Positions 1 to 10,755 of a DNA stretch of 64,000 nt are shown here, piece by piece. The DNA comes from Phytophthora hibernalis (Eukaryota; Oomycota; Peronosporomycetes; Peronosporales; Peronosporaceae), in the NCBI GenBank assembly GCA_012656075.1, contig JAAKBF010000360.1, positions 235,495-299,494 of the forward strand. The letters run 5' to 3'. The translations under genes and the position numbers were made by a program. Position 1 is the stretch's first letter, and the number at the start of each line of letters is the position of its first letter. The notes under the pieces were generated by a model. The model was not told where the DNA came from. It did no database searches and saw only the letters and a program-made list of their open reading frames with translations.

Positions 1-60
1 TAGAGACCGTACGGCGTGCACAAGGACGTCGCGTCGTGGCCACTTACGTATTAATACCTG

Positions 61-249
61 GCAGTGAGCAGTGAGCAGTGAGCAGTGAGCAGTGAGCAGT
101 GAGCAGTGAGCAGTGAGCCGTGAGCAGTGAGCAGTGAGCAGTGAGCCGTGAGCAGTGAGCAGTGAGCAGTGAGCAGTGAGCAGTGAGCAGTGAGCAGTGA
201 GCAGTGAGCCGTGAGCCGTGAGCAGTGAGCCGTGAGCCGTGAGCCGTGA
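61..249. repeat. 27-copy heptamer tandem repeat
   Basis: Twenty-seven head-to-tail 7-bp units fill this stretch with no length variation: 20 GCAGTGA and 7 GCCGTGA. The variant units are mainly in the right half (starts 117, 145, 208, 215, 229, 236, 243). The array ends 30 bp before the first ATG of the GT71 gene at 280. The unit is not the oomycete telomere heptamer. The minus strand is open through it only because the repeat has no stop there, so it is not a gene. Confidence 0.97.
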
Positions 250-279
250 GCGGGGCGGTTCAGTTGCCATCTTGCTTGA

Positions 280-2108
280 ATGCAGCCGGCGAAAGCTGCC
301 CAGTTGTCCATGGAAGTCGCGCCCTGTTCGAGACGGTGGGGGCCTCGCTTCCTGCGGACGCTGCTGCTCGGCAGTACGTTGTACGCGGTGCTGGTGCTGT
401 GCTGGTCAGCTCGCAGCGTCCATTTGTCCGGAAGTCAAGGGGAATCGGCGTCAATGGACTTCCCATCGGTCTTGAGAGCGTCCGTCGTCCGATGACGAAC
501 GCTCTTCAGCATGTGAAGGATACAGTGGAGGAGACACAGCGCACGCCGTCACCGCAAGAGCTGGAGGCTAAGGAACATGCACGTTCGGTCCCAGATCTGC
601 CAAGTGGGGAGTTGCAATGGAGAAATCTCACGTGCATTGGTTGGCGAGCTACGAGCGAATGCAAGCCTGACGGGCCGCGTGACCTGGCCAAAGATCTCCG
701 TTGTGATCAAGTAGTTGATGTTGGCAGCTCTGGATACTGCGAAGTGGAAGACGTGGATTCAGGTGAATTGTTTCGTGTCATGAGAAGAACGTGCGCAAGC
801 AACAAGAAGTCGCAAGTTTTCCGGTGTTCGGATGCCCAACAGTTTGTCAACTACCATATCGAAGCTCTGGATGCTGTGAAGTCCGCGGTGATACCGGTCT
901 TTAAGCTGCCCAACGTAGTGGGAATTGAACACGGTCAAGATGGAATTGTCATGGTGGTGTACCCCCAGCTTATCGCCAGCGCGTATGCCACCATTCGCAC
1001 ACTGCGCGATGTGTTAGGCTGCCGTTTGCCTATCGAAATTTGGTTCCGACAGGACGAGATCGATAGGGTCCAAAGTTCGCTACTTCCTCTCCAGCAACTT
1101 GCGGAAAACAAAACGATCAGCACTGTGCTCTTCCGTGAGATTAACGATTCACGGGCTGTTAGTTTTGGAGCCAAGGTGTATGCGCTGTGTAACAGCGGCT
1201 TTGATCGGATTCTCTTCCTGGATGCCGACAACGTCCCGGTGCGAGACCCGGCGTATTTGTTCAGGTCTGCTGAGTTTGAGAGGACGGGTGCCGTCTTCTG
1301 GCCAGACTATTGGCATCCGCACAATACGATCTTCCACCTCCATGGGGACTCGCTACTATGGGAGCTTCGGCATCCCCTACGTCGATATGTTTGAACAGGA
1401 GAGCGGACAGCTACTCATTGACCGAAGACGACACGCTGCGCCGCTGGAGCTCGTGCGTTTCTTCACTTTCCACCAGCCGAATCCGATTGACGAGCTCAAA
1501 CTTCTATGGGGCGACAAGGATCTCTTTCGTTTTGCCTGGATCAAGCTGGACGTGCCGTTTTCATGGTGCAGACGCCGCCCGCTGTCGCTGGTAAAGTGAA
1601 CGGAACCTCTTTTGTGGGATGACTATGGTGCAGCACGATGCTCAAGGTGGGGTTCTGTTCCTGCACCGCAATGCCAAGAAACTCACGGGTGAGGTTCTGT
1701 ATAAACCAGTGAACTACCACATCCAAGCAAGAAAACGTATCCGGAGGAGGTGGACTAAGCAAGGCATTTACAGGATCCCGAGCGAAGAGGAAGTGGTGGA
1801 AGAGCTAAAGATGCTGAAGAAGACTAAGCCTCCGCCACTTGAACCTCCCGAGCCAGACGGGATCGCCGACCAAGCTATTTGACGCACATGCTGTCGTTTC
1901 GTAAAGACGCTCCTCCAGCCCAATACAAGATCAAGTCTTACAAGGCAGCACCCGATTTTCCAGAGAAGCAGCGGTGCTACGGTGAGCGGAATTTGCCACG
2001 AACAAGTTGTTTTACATGCAGAGCGTTGCTGAGCTGAGCTTTTCGGGTCTCGAAACGCACGTCCGGCGGTTTGCCATGGAAGCAGCACGCATCCGCCACG
2101 ACCATTAA
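280..2108 (+). pseudogene. GT71 (MNN1-like) mannosyltransferase, broken copy 1
   Basis: This is a relic of a Golgi-type alpha-mannosyltransferase that would add mannose to glycoproteins. The ATG at 280 starts a short cytosolic tail and a membrane anchor (about codons 24-45, LRTLLLGSTLYAVLVL), typical of a type II protein. A cysteine-rich module follows (CIGWRAT, GYCEVED, MRRTC), then the GT71 core with DGIVMVVYP, LPIEIW, the metal-binding FLDADNVPVRDP near 1,216-1,250, FWPDYWHP, QESGQLLIDR, GDKDLF and MTMVQHD. The reading frame changes at about 480-495, 1,363, 1,560, 1,607 and 1,880, so no continuous product is possible as written. The last frame ends FAMEAARIRHDH and stop at 2,108. It belongs to subgroup B with the copy at 14,210-15,995. 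A GTG-initiated reading from 246 misses the membrane anchor and was not used. Confidence 0.85.
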
Positions 2109-2984
2109 GAACACAAGAGTCTGTACGCTATTTTATAAGCAGCCATACGCATTTTGTGGACGTATACGGTAGGCGCCCGAGTTGAATTTTACTCAGCGTT
2201 CGCACCAGAAGTTGATCGTGCAAAGTTCAATTCGCAGATCACTTGGATCTTGGTTCAGCAACGGCTGAGGCATACCCAGAATGAAACAGGCAGGTGTTGG
2301 TCAAGTTGGACATGTCCTCTCGGTCTGATCGGATTATCTACGACATTTTGCACAGCACATGATAATATCATGTGCTGTGCAAAGATGTTATACAATCGTG
2401 CGAAGTGTTGCGACGTATGTAAACGGTGCACCGTGCATGCGTCGTTTACCAGGTACATCGATTGCCATCCCATCATCACCGCATCGCGTTGATCATGAAT
2501 AGTGCGGGACTGCGATCTCTGCAAGTTTCAAGGTGGCATTGCAGAAAGTTTGGCGAGGCAAGGAATGAGAATGCTGCTGAGCCAGGCACATCAGTGATAA
2601 CTCACGGCGAGTACCTATTTATTACCGACACCCGGTAGTTCTGGCCCAGACATTTGACATTTGGACGGCTGGTGTCCTTCCTGTTTATGTTGTAGGTACA
2701 ATCTCAGGTTGACCCACGAGCCGGCCACGACTGCAACGTGGTTCAGACTCTGCGCTGCTTGTCGCGGATACTGTTGCTAACGTGGACATCGGCGATGTCA
2801 CATCGATCGATCCACGCCAGCTGATTCAGCTGCTGAAAGCACCGTCCCGACAGGAGAAAATCCACACCGAGGACGCATAGCGAGTGCTCGTCATGGGTGG
2901 TCCCAAGCTGTTGCTTGCATGCCGAAAGTCGTCGTTGTGCCACTTGGGAATTTCGACTGCCAAGACCGAGGCTCAAGCTCCGCG
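2109..2984. other. Intergenic, no gene recognised
   Basis: Short open frames occur here but none matches a family I know. The stretch contains the palindrome at 2,347-2,383. The last 66 bases (2,919-2,984) are an in-frame N-terminal extension of the next GT71 copy that begins at another ATG. Confidence 0.6.
2347..2383. repeat. Perfect 18-bp inverted repeat, 1-bp centre
   Basis: Arms 2,347-2,364 and 2,366-2,383 are exact reverse complements (TTTGCACAGCACATGATA) around one central base. The palindrome would extrude or fold as a strong hairpin. It lies about 240 bp after copy 1 and about 600 bp before copy 2 of the GT71 family. There is no T-run or adjacent gene end that would make it a terminator. 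Confidence 0.9.
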
Positions 2985-4741
2985 ATGCACAGTCAACCAC
3001 AGCGGAAGACGCTCGAAACGGAACCTTTGATTGACTCTCCTGCGAGCCCTATCCGTGCGATGTTCGCTCCGATGGTAAAATGCTGGCAGCGGTGGCCACG
3101 AGTTTTGCTTATCCTGAGCGCCTTAGTCTACGTGTCGGTGCTGGTTGTGTGGGCCTCTGCCAATTCGGACAAGACAATCGACAGCATCAAGCCCTCAGCT
3201 GCACAAGAAGAATCCGCAATTCCAACGAAACCATTACCATCAGGGAAGTGATAACGCGCCGTTTTCAATGCATTGCCTGGCGTGCCACTGGCAAGTGCAG
3301 ACCCAATGGTCCTCGCGAGCCCCAGAATGACAAGAACTGCTCGAACATTATCACAAGCGGTATGTCCGGATATTGCGAAGTCGAAGACATTGACACGGGC
3401 GAACGCTTTCAGGTTATGCGTCGTCACTGCAACAGCTTGAAGGGTAACATCAGGTTTCGCTGTTCGGACGCTCCAGCTTTCGCCAATTACCACATTGAAG
3501 GTCACGAAGCAGTACAGAAGGCCCTCGTTCCTGGGTTTTCGTTGCCACACGTGGCTAACAAAAGCGAAGAAGCCCCGCTGGATGGTATCGTGATGGTAGT
3601 CTACCCGAAACTACTCGCGAGTGCTTACGCAAGTGTCCGAACTCTCCGTGAAGTCTTGAACTGCCGCCTGCCGATTGAAATTTGGTTCCACGTTGACGAG
3701 ATCGGAGATGACTACGCTTTGCTTGCACCACTGCAACAGCTTGCTATCGTCATGGGCGATGTCTCGTTTCACCCCATGTACAACCCTCGTGCAAAGGGAT
3801 TCTTGTCGAAGGTGTTTGCCATTTACAACAGCTACTTCGACCGCGTGTTGTTTTTGGATGCGGACAATGTACCCGTGCGTGACCCGAGCTTCCTGTTTGA
3901 ATCGCCTCAGTTTGAAACAAATGGAGCCGTATTCTGGCCTGACTTTTGGCATCCGCGGCGCACACTGTTCAACTTACATGCTCGATCAATGCTCTGGGAG
4001 TAGGTGGATACCCCTTATGTTGATATGTTCGAGCAGGAGAGCGGCCAGTTGTTGGTAGACCGCACTCGCCACGCTGCACCGCTCGAGCTAGTTTACTTCT
4101 ACGCGTTTCACGAGCCGAACTTCTTTGAAAAACTTGAGGTTGTCTACGGCGACAAGGATCTGTTCCGGTTAGCTTGGATGAAGCTCAAGGCTCCATTCCA
4201 CATGATCGAGACTGTGCCTGCGATGGCGGGGCGAGCCATCAATGGGTCCTTCTGCGGTATGACAATGGTTCAGCATGACGTAGACGGTGAAGTGCTGTTC
4301 TTGCATCGAAACCAGCACAAACTCACAGGTGAACGCGATGAAGAAATGGAGAAGGCTGCGTTGGAGAATACTGCGGTTCCATCAGAGGAGGCACTAGGTG
4401 CTCCGCAGCCGGACGGATATCCCGATCCTGTCATTTGGACGCATCTGCTGTCGTTCTGCAAGGGTGCGAACCCCGAAATGTACACGATCGATGCGTACCG
4501 AGCTCCGCCTCAGTTTCCACAGTGGCAGCCATGCTACGGACGTCGATACGTCGAAAACGAGAGAATGTTTGAGCTGCAGGAGTTTGTGAATCTGAGCTTT
4601 GCTGGAGTTGAGACGAGCATTCGTCGATTTGCCATGGAGGCCGCAAAACTTCGATATGCGCAGGCCATCGCTAGGGTAGGATCACATCCGAGCAACACCA
4701 CGAGGGATGAACGTACTGTTGTTGAACATGGTTCACAATAG
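2985..4741 (+). pseudogene. GT71 (MNN1-like) mannosyltransferase, copy 2
   Basis: The ATG at 2,985 gives a type II anchor (about codons 31-50, VLLILSALVYVSVLVVW); an in-frame ATG at 2,919 would add 22 residues. The anchor frame ends in PLPSGK and stop at about 3,251. The cysteine module and catalytic domain lie one base back, from FQCIAW onward. Core motifs are GIVMVVYPK, LPIEIW, FLDADNVPVRDP, FWPDFWHP, QESGQLLVDR, GDKDLFRLAW, FCGMTMVQHD and LFLHRNQ. A TAG at 4,001-4,003 interrupts the domain just after MLWE. The sister copy at 12,442 has TTG (Leu) there, so this is a single T-to-A nonsense change. After the stop the frame stays open to 4,741. It is almost identical to the 12,442 copy from 3,432 to 4,521. 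Subgroup A. Confidence 0.88.
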
Positions 4742-5438
4742 ACATTCAATATAAAGTTATTATGCTTACATTCGCTTTTGCTTTTGCACACTCTATGGTA
4801 GTGTGTCAATCGTTCTGCGTCCTTCGACACTTGATGAACGATTTCACTCAATGGGCAGACACTGAAGGACAACTTATCCGGTCACCCAGCGTATAGCTGC
4901 AGCCAGCCGGGTAGTGCACGGCAACTGAATCATGCATATTAGTTAAGTATAATAGCTTATCATACTATGCGTAGGCAGAAGGGTTATTAGCAGTTCGGCA
5001 CACCGCCAGTAACGAAATACCTCAACATATTTAATAATTATTTAAGTACGAAGTAAAACTAACGTTACCAGGATAATTAATACTACAGTAACGTTACCAC
5101 AGTAAAAGCTTGTTTTCGTGTTCCCCGCACCCCACGAAGATGAGGTCAATATTAATAGCCACGAGCATGTGCGATTCTCCCATTGCCGCGTGGTTGAAGT
5201 TTGATGTTTGGGCTTCAAGAGCGGAGCTCGATTCCTCGCAAGCGTTCACTCCTTCAAGCGATCGCCAAACCAGCATGTGATCGCCCGTTGATGTGTGGAT
5301 GCACCAGGCGAGCCTTATTACTACATGGATCACACTCATCAAGTCTTGCGTCCCTGTTTCTTCAACTTTCAGCCGCTGCGACCGCCGTTATCGTTGCTCA
5401 GCTCACTTCTGTAATTGACATATCCGCGAGAATCGTTC
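4742..5438. other. Intergenic, AT-rich upstream of GH1
   Basis: No gene is recognised. The first 35 bases resemble the sequence after the GT71 copy at 14,186, so the duplication runs slightly past the stop codon. The middle (about 4,920-5,100) is AT-rich and contains repeated AACGTTACC words, including the 10-bp palindrome GTAACGTTAC near 5,091. The last few hundred bases should hold the promoter of the glucosidase gene, but I see no clear core element. Confidence 0.5.
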
Positions 5439-7168
5439 ATGTGGCTGCTCAAAAGCCTCGGATTCACCTGTGGTGCAGCCCTGCTCGCCTGTGGCACGAC
5501 CGCCTCCGAGCCACGCTGCTTCCCCGCCGACTTCCTGTTCGGATCGGCCACTGCGTCGTACCAGGTGGAAGGCGCTTGGAACAAGGATGGCCGCACGCCC
5601 AGCATCTGGGACGACTTTTGTCGCGAGCAACCCGGCTTCGAGTGCGCTAACGTCGCCGACGACTTCTACCACCGCTACGCGGACGACATCAAGCTCATGG
5701 TGGAAACGGGGCTGCAGTCCTTCCGCTTCTCCGTCTCGTGGTCTCGTGTGATGAACTGGGACCCGGAGACGCGTCGCATGCAACCCAACGCCCGGGTCTT
5801 GTCTTCTACCACGCACTCCTCGACAAGCTGGTTGAGAACGGCATTTCCATCCTCACGCTCTACCACTGGGACCTGCCCACAGAGCTCCACAACGAACTGA
5901 CCCCGCAGGGATGGCTGAACCCGGATATCATCGACCACTTTGTGCAGTACTCGACGTTGCTCTACAACGAGTTCGGCGACAAGGTGGACTTCTGGACGAC
6001 ATTCAATGAGCCTCTATCCTTTGTGGTGTACGGCTACAACACCGGACTACATCCGCCCGGATTCCGCGACTCCCCCACGCTCGTCTACGAGGTAGCGCAC
6101 AAAGTGCTGCTCTCGCACGCGTATGCCGTGCAAAAGTTCCGGGAGCTCAAGTCTAGTGGAATCATTCAGCCCAAGGCACGCATCGGCATCGTGCTGAACG
6201 CCAACCAATTCTACCCCTTGGACCCAAACAACCCGAAGGATGTCGAGGCTAGTGAACGCGCGATGAACTTTGAGTTTGGTTGGTGGCTGCTGCCTCTCAC
6301 GACAGGCGATTACCCGCCCGTCATGCGCGAGGTGGTTGGTGACCGACTGCCTCGGTTCACGGTTGAGCAGGCTGCCATCCTCAAGGGCTCGTACGACGTG
6401 TTCATGCTTAACCACTATTACTCGCGAGCAATCACGGACTGCGACTCTGAGGCGTCCAACACGCCGTGCTCGTTGCTCCATGTGGGCTTCGGACAGGACA
6501 AAGGCGTGGACGACACGCACATTGTGCCTGGGTCGCGCCCGGGGCTGCAGGACAGCCAGGGCAACAACTACTGCAAGTCATATACGGCTTTTCCTCCTGG
6601 GTACTTGGACACTATTAAGTGGATGCACGCCAAGGACCCGTCGGCGGAGATCTTGCTGACAGAGAACGGTTGGTGCGGCAACGATGAGGTTGAGAACTTG
6701 GATCAGCTGTGGTTCTTCCAGTCGTACACGGAGCAGGTTTACAAGGCGGTGGTGGAGAAGATCCCTGTCATCGGCTACACGGCCTGGAGCTTCCTCGACA
6801 ACTACGAGTGGGGCTCGTACGGCCCTCGCTTTGGACTTTACTACGTCAACTTTACGGCGCAGACCGGGTCCGTGGAGGGCTATGAGCCCAAGCCGACAGA
6901 CTTGCAGCGTATCGCGCGCCCGTCCGCCAAGTGGTTCAGCAAGTTGGCGTCAACGGGTTGCCTTGACGGGTTGAGCCAGGCAGATGAGACCGCCGCCATT
7001 GCAATGAGAGCTACAGTGAGGCAAGAGCTGTCGGTCACTGGAACGAGCTCGAGGAGCGGACTGCTGCCGGTCGGTATGGTGATCGCTGCTGTCAGCGCTG
7101 CCATTCTCGCCGCAACGTGGCGGCGTCGTCAGGGATACGCGGCCATCCCGCGCCTCTCCGCGAACTGA
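5439..7168 (+). CDS. GH1 family beta-glucosidase, one frameshift
   Basis: This is a family 1 glycoside hydrolase, expected to release glucose from beta-glucosides at or outside the cell surface. The ATG at 5,439 begins a signal-like peptide (MWLLKSLGFTCGAALLAC). The mature part opens with FPADFLFGSATASYQVEGAW, the usual GH1 start. The acid/base glutamate is in TFNEP (about 5,999-6,013) and the nucleophile in LTENG (about 6,655-6,669). WSFLDNYEW and RFGLYY follow. After the catalytic domain comes a hydrophobic segment (VGMVIAAVSAAILAA) and a basic tail, suggesting C-terminal membrane anchoring. At about 577 codons it is near normal GH1 size plus the tail. One base is missing at about 5,795-5,800, in a CCC/GGG run between QPNA and GLVFYH. 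All motifs are intact either side, so this may be a sequence error in a working gene. Confidence 0.88.
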
Positions 7169-8454
7169 GCGAACGTTGTCTCGCACGCATCATCAACCGT
7201 CAACATTGTTTGTTTTCATTTTGGTGTTGTCGTGTTGCCTTGATTAATTGACGTTGTCGGTGCTTCTCAAAATCCGTAGCGTCCTCGGTGAACTTGTTGG
7301 CCAGCTCTTCCCACTCACTGATGTGCTTGCTTGAGCCCGCTGGCCCGTGCGAATCTATGAAGAAAGCGTAACCGTTCTAGACGCTTCGATCATCTATGAG
7401 CTCCGAGACTGCATTGCTTCTGAAACGATTGCAATCACGCACGAGAGAGACAAGCCTTGGTGTGTTACTACAATACCATCGAGTGTAGTGGTATTTGCTG
7501 GTATTATATTACCGTATTATATTTTTATTATTGTGGCTTGCTCGTATTTTGCCCCTCCAAAATACTGAATATTTCGCAGTCCGTTTTATATAAATCGTTT
7601 TTGGTCGTATTTAGTCGGCAGTCTATTTTGCTCTTTTGTCCTACTCTGAGCACATCGCCCCCTCAAATCGCACTTCTTCACGCCACCCAAATCGACTCAG
7701 CTCCTCTACCAGAAACGCCCGACGCCCACTGCGAGGAGCCCACGAGTATGAGAGGCCCGGGATCCCACGAGTTTGAACCTCCTCCTGTTAGCAGTATGTG
7801 ATTACCTAACAGTGGCTGCTTGTCCGTGTCAGTTTGAGATGGTTGCTGGAGAAGGCAAAGTGCGTGTTGGCGCCCCGACCTCCTCGCCATTTGGCGTCCT
7901 GACCTCGCCATATGTGCACTACGAGCTGTCAAGGCCCCCTCTCCCCCTGTGGCCACCTGGCGAGAGATGGTAAGGTGCACAATACCATTCAAAGCGTATG
8001 GTTCCCCGATGGTGGGTTTCCTTGACGAGATCTTGCATACGTGTTCTGGTATTGAATGCAGACTCAAGTGGCGACCAGGTGAGATGTTTATCTACCCACC
8101 ATGATATCACTACAGTGATTACACAGTTTGTCGGTGGTGTATGCTTTTGCTTAGAGCCACACGTTCCGAACCATTTGGTGTACCGTTCCGAGAGCAGTTT
8201 CGAAGGCAACACGCGGCTCTGCCATATTGTTAATACTCTGCCGCAATGATTTCAATTCAGTACAAGGTACTATACAGCTGCTGCATTGTATCAGTGGTGC
8301 TCGTCGGTGCTCATGATGATTGTTGTCATGTGATCTTGTAGAATGCCAATGTTAATAAATCACTTCTGCTCAACCACTTCCCAAGTTGCTCTATTAAGCG
8401 AAGTTACCTGCTTTTAAAGTCGGAACTAATTCCAAGTTAATCAACTCACCAACC
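7169..8454. other. Intergenic, no clear gene
   Basis: No family is recognised. A minus-strand stretch at about 7,213-7,360 reads without stops as a hydrophilic, charged peptide tail (contains HISEWEELANKF and FEKHRQRQ). It could be the end of a decayed gene, but nothing upstream supports it. The part at 7,450-7,620 is AT-rich with small dyads (AATACCA and TGGTATT). The part at 7,700-8,250 has only short overlapping frames. Confidence 0.4.
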
Positions 8455-9335
8455 ATGTCTGCTCTATCAGGAAACATCCTCCCTCGTGTGCTGGAGGCTG
8501 TGTTGACAATCCGCGTCGGCGATCCACATGGAACACGACGTGGGGGCTGGAAAAAAGAGGTCATGTTCGACGTTGAAGACGGTTATGCGGTCTTCCGTGA
8601 GAAGTGTCTGGCGAGGTTTGCAGCACTTGTCGCAAGCACTGAGCTGGGTCAAAGACGCATTGAATTGCAAGAGGACTCGGATATCTACTTGAAGCTGGCG
8701 AAGAATGATAAGCAGGCCGACTACATGAGGTTATCGGCCAATACCTTCGCATCCTCACTAATTCGGCGCTGGCGCCTTCTGACACCCGCTGACAAGGCGA
8801 ACATCGCAGCATTCCGCTTCGACGCATTCCTCTACGTAGCGAAAGTGGCCCCACCACCTGCAAACTTTCACCGCGCGACACAAGGTCGTGTGGATCAGGC
8901 TCGGCTTCAGAGAATCGCCCATGAAGCCGCGAGCGCTGTGCAGTTCGGGCCAATTGCTGCGCATCATTTGGACATTGTGAACGCTCGACGTCCCGACAAC
9001 GCTCCTTCGAAGTACCGGCGGATAACACAACCGCCCAGGCAATTGAGGTGGACTGACACCGCGCAGCACTCAAAGCTGACGTCGCAGCCCATGACCAGCA
9101 GCGCAACCGGCAAACAGCTACCATGACCGTCCAGTTAAAGGGTACTTGGGTTCCTGTTGAGGTTGACGTCATTTCGATGCGCCGCGCCATTGGGCTCCCC
9201 GACCACGATATTTTTACGGCAGGCATCTTCCATGAACGACTACCAGACATCACACCTACTAATCCTGAGCTTGAGGATGTCGATCACATTGATAGTGAGA
9301 ACGAGCACCCACGCGAAGAAGAAGACCCACTCTAG
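8455..9335 (+). pseudogene. Oomycete protein of unknown function, frameshifted
   Basis: The ATG at 8,455 opens a 223-codon frame with a basic, helical central region (LIRRWRLLTPADKANI) and a segment with FHRATQGRVDQAR and IAHEAASA. One base is lost in about 9,060-9,120. In the next frame the protein continues through TATMTVQLKGTWVPVEVDV, then RAIGLPDHDIFTAGIF, and ends in an acidic tail (ELEDVDHIDSENEH). I recall similar proteins occurring in many copies in Phytophthora genomes, often near transposons, but I know no function or named domain. It lacks a signal peptide or membrane segment. Its neighbour is a transposase on the other strand, so it could be a transposon passenger or companion protein; that is inference only. 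Confidence 0.55.
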
Positions 9336-9374
9336 CTTCATCTTTAAGAAGAAAACAAATCCATGCCATTTCGT

Positions 9375-10393
9375 TTAGCTACTCCTACAGATCAAATTGT
9401 CGAACGTCTCATCCCGCAATGAAGTCCCTAAGTATCCGCAGTGCTGAAAAGTTCCGAAGCAGCCGTTTTGATCTCGTCTCGTGCAGTGCCGCATCGCCAC
9501 GTCTAATACGAGCTCGGGGTGCAAAGGGAACACCAGGTTTGCCTGCCGCTGAAGCCATCGTTTCAGCAAGCCGAAGCAGGGCTCGATAGGATTCAGCTGA
9601 GGGCAGTACGGGGCAGGAAAAGGAGTCGAGCACCGCATGCATGAATCACATCTTGGAGCTCAGAATACGCATGAATTGTTGCGTTATCTAGTATCACGAT
9701 CGAGCGAGGCAAAGGCCACGGATTGAGATGCGGCACCACATGCTTCATGAAAGCAGTATGAAACTTTGCTCGTGTAAACGTACCTTCAGTCCACTCCCAC
9801 CCAAAGAAACCTCCGACATCTAGTGCCGCCATAATAGACAGCCTTTTGTCTCTTCGAAAAGGTAGTCGAACGATGGCGTGTGTGTTTCTTGTCGACCACC
9901 CGTACCTTCGGTATGCATGGCGGCCATCTTTGGCTGTCTCGTCAATAAAGACGAGTTGCTCTGCGTAGGAATACAGCGCCAGAAGCTTGTCACGATAAAT
10001 TTTGATCTCCGCAGGAACTGCTTCTCGGGCTGCTTTTGACAATACCTTTCGACTTAAATTGAGGTCAAAGTTGAGCACGCGGCAGATAGTCGACGTTGAA
10101 ACGTTTTGTACCTCTGGAAAATGTCTGGTAACGTAGCATTGCAGTTCCTCTATGTAAAACGTCGGGTGCATCTCCACATACGCCAAAACTGCCTTGAGAA
10201 TCACTGGTGACCATCGGACATGCTTCTTCTTCTCATTTTTGTCATTAACAATGCCGTCGCACAGGAAAAGCGAGTACCACCGTCGAATTGTACGCAGCTT
10301 AGGACCGAACAGCTCTGAGACTTGCGCAACAGGAATGTCGTACACGTGGAGGAGAGCAACCGCCCTCCAGCGGAAGTCGTCCGCGTAAGTCAT
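9375..10393 (-). mobile_element. Tc1/IS630-type DD34E transposase, frameshifted
   Basis: This is a transposase of the Tc1/mariner-IS630 superfamily that would cut and paste its element at TA sites. It starts at the ATG ending at 10,393 (MTYADDFRWRAVALL), followed by two helix-turn-helix-like segments (VSELFGPKLRTIRRW). Catalytic residues are D in FIDETAKDG (about 9,940-9,960), D in VILDNATIHA (about 9,670-9,700) and E in QLNPIEPCF (about 9,575-9,600). Once one missing C is allowed for in a C-run near 9,610, the last two are 34 residues apart (DD34E). That lost base splits the gene into 9,593-10,393 and 9,375-9,638. I could not find convincing terminal inverted repeats, so the element limits are unknown. 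Confidence 0.8.
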
Positions 10394-10755
10394 TGGCTGA
10401 CTGAGTTGGATGAACAATGAACCGGCACTGCTGGTGAATGGAGTCTGTTCTGTTCGGTAGCCAACCAATTTTTGCCGAAGTAAAGCGGCAAAACTGATTT
10501 GTTTAGATATATCTGACCGGTTATAGCTCTTAGACCCACCCCTTTGGTGTTATATCGAGGCAGATGAAAATACAAACCGGACCTGTTACACATTTCGGAG
10601 CTGTCATTTCGGATATCGGACCCTCTGTTTTGCCAAAATATTTGCAAACCACAATAATATAATACCTTGAATTACTTCTCGGCCAATATGTATTACGTAG
10701 AGAACTGTAGTTGTTTATTATTACTAGTATTATAATATTAATGTGAACTAAACCA

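Noticed and set aside
61..249. Telomeric repeat
   Set aside because: The unit GCAGTGA does not match the TTTAGGG-type repeat expected for oomycetes, and genes continue on its right side.
51..311. Minus-strand open frame rich in LLTAHCS repeats
   Set aside because: It is a direct translation of the heptamer array, which has no stop on that strand. It has no other coding features.
246..1394. A GTG-initiated 382-codon gene
   Set aside because: Its N-terminus is unlike all paralogues. The true anchor starts at ATG 280 in another frame.
7347..7801. Overlapping plus-strand ORFs after the GH1 gene
   Set aside because: AT-rich, no family resemblance, no supporting neighbour or start context.
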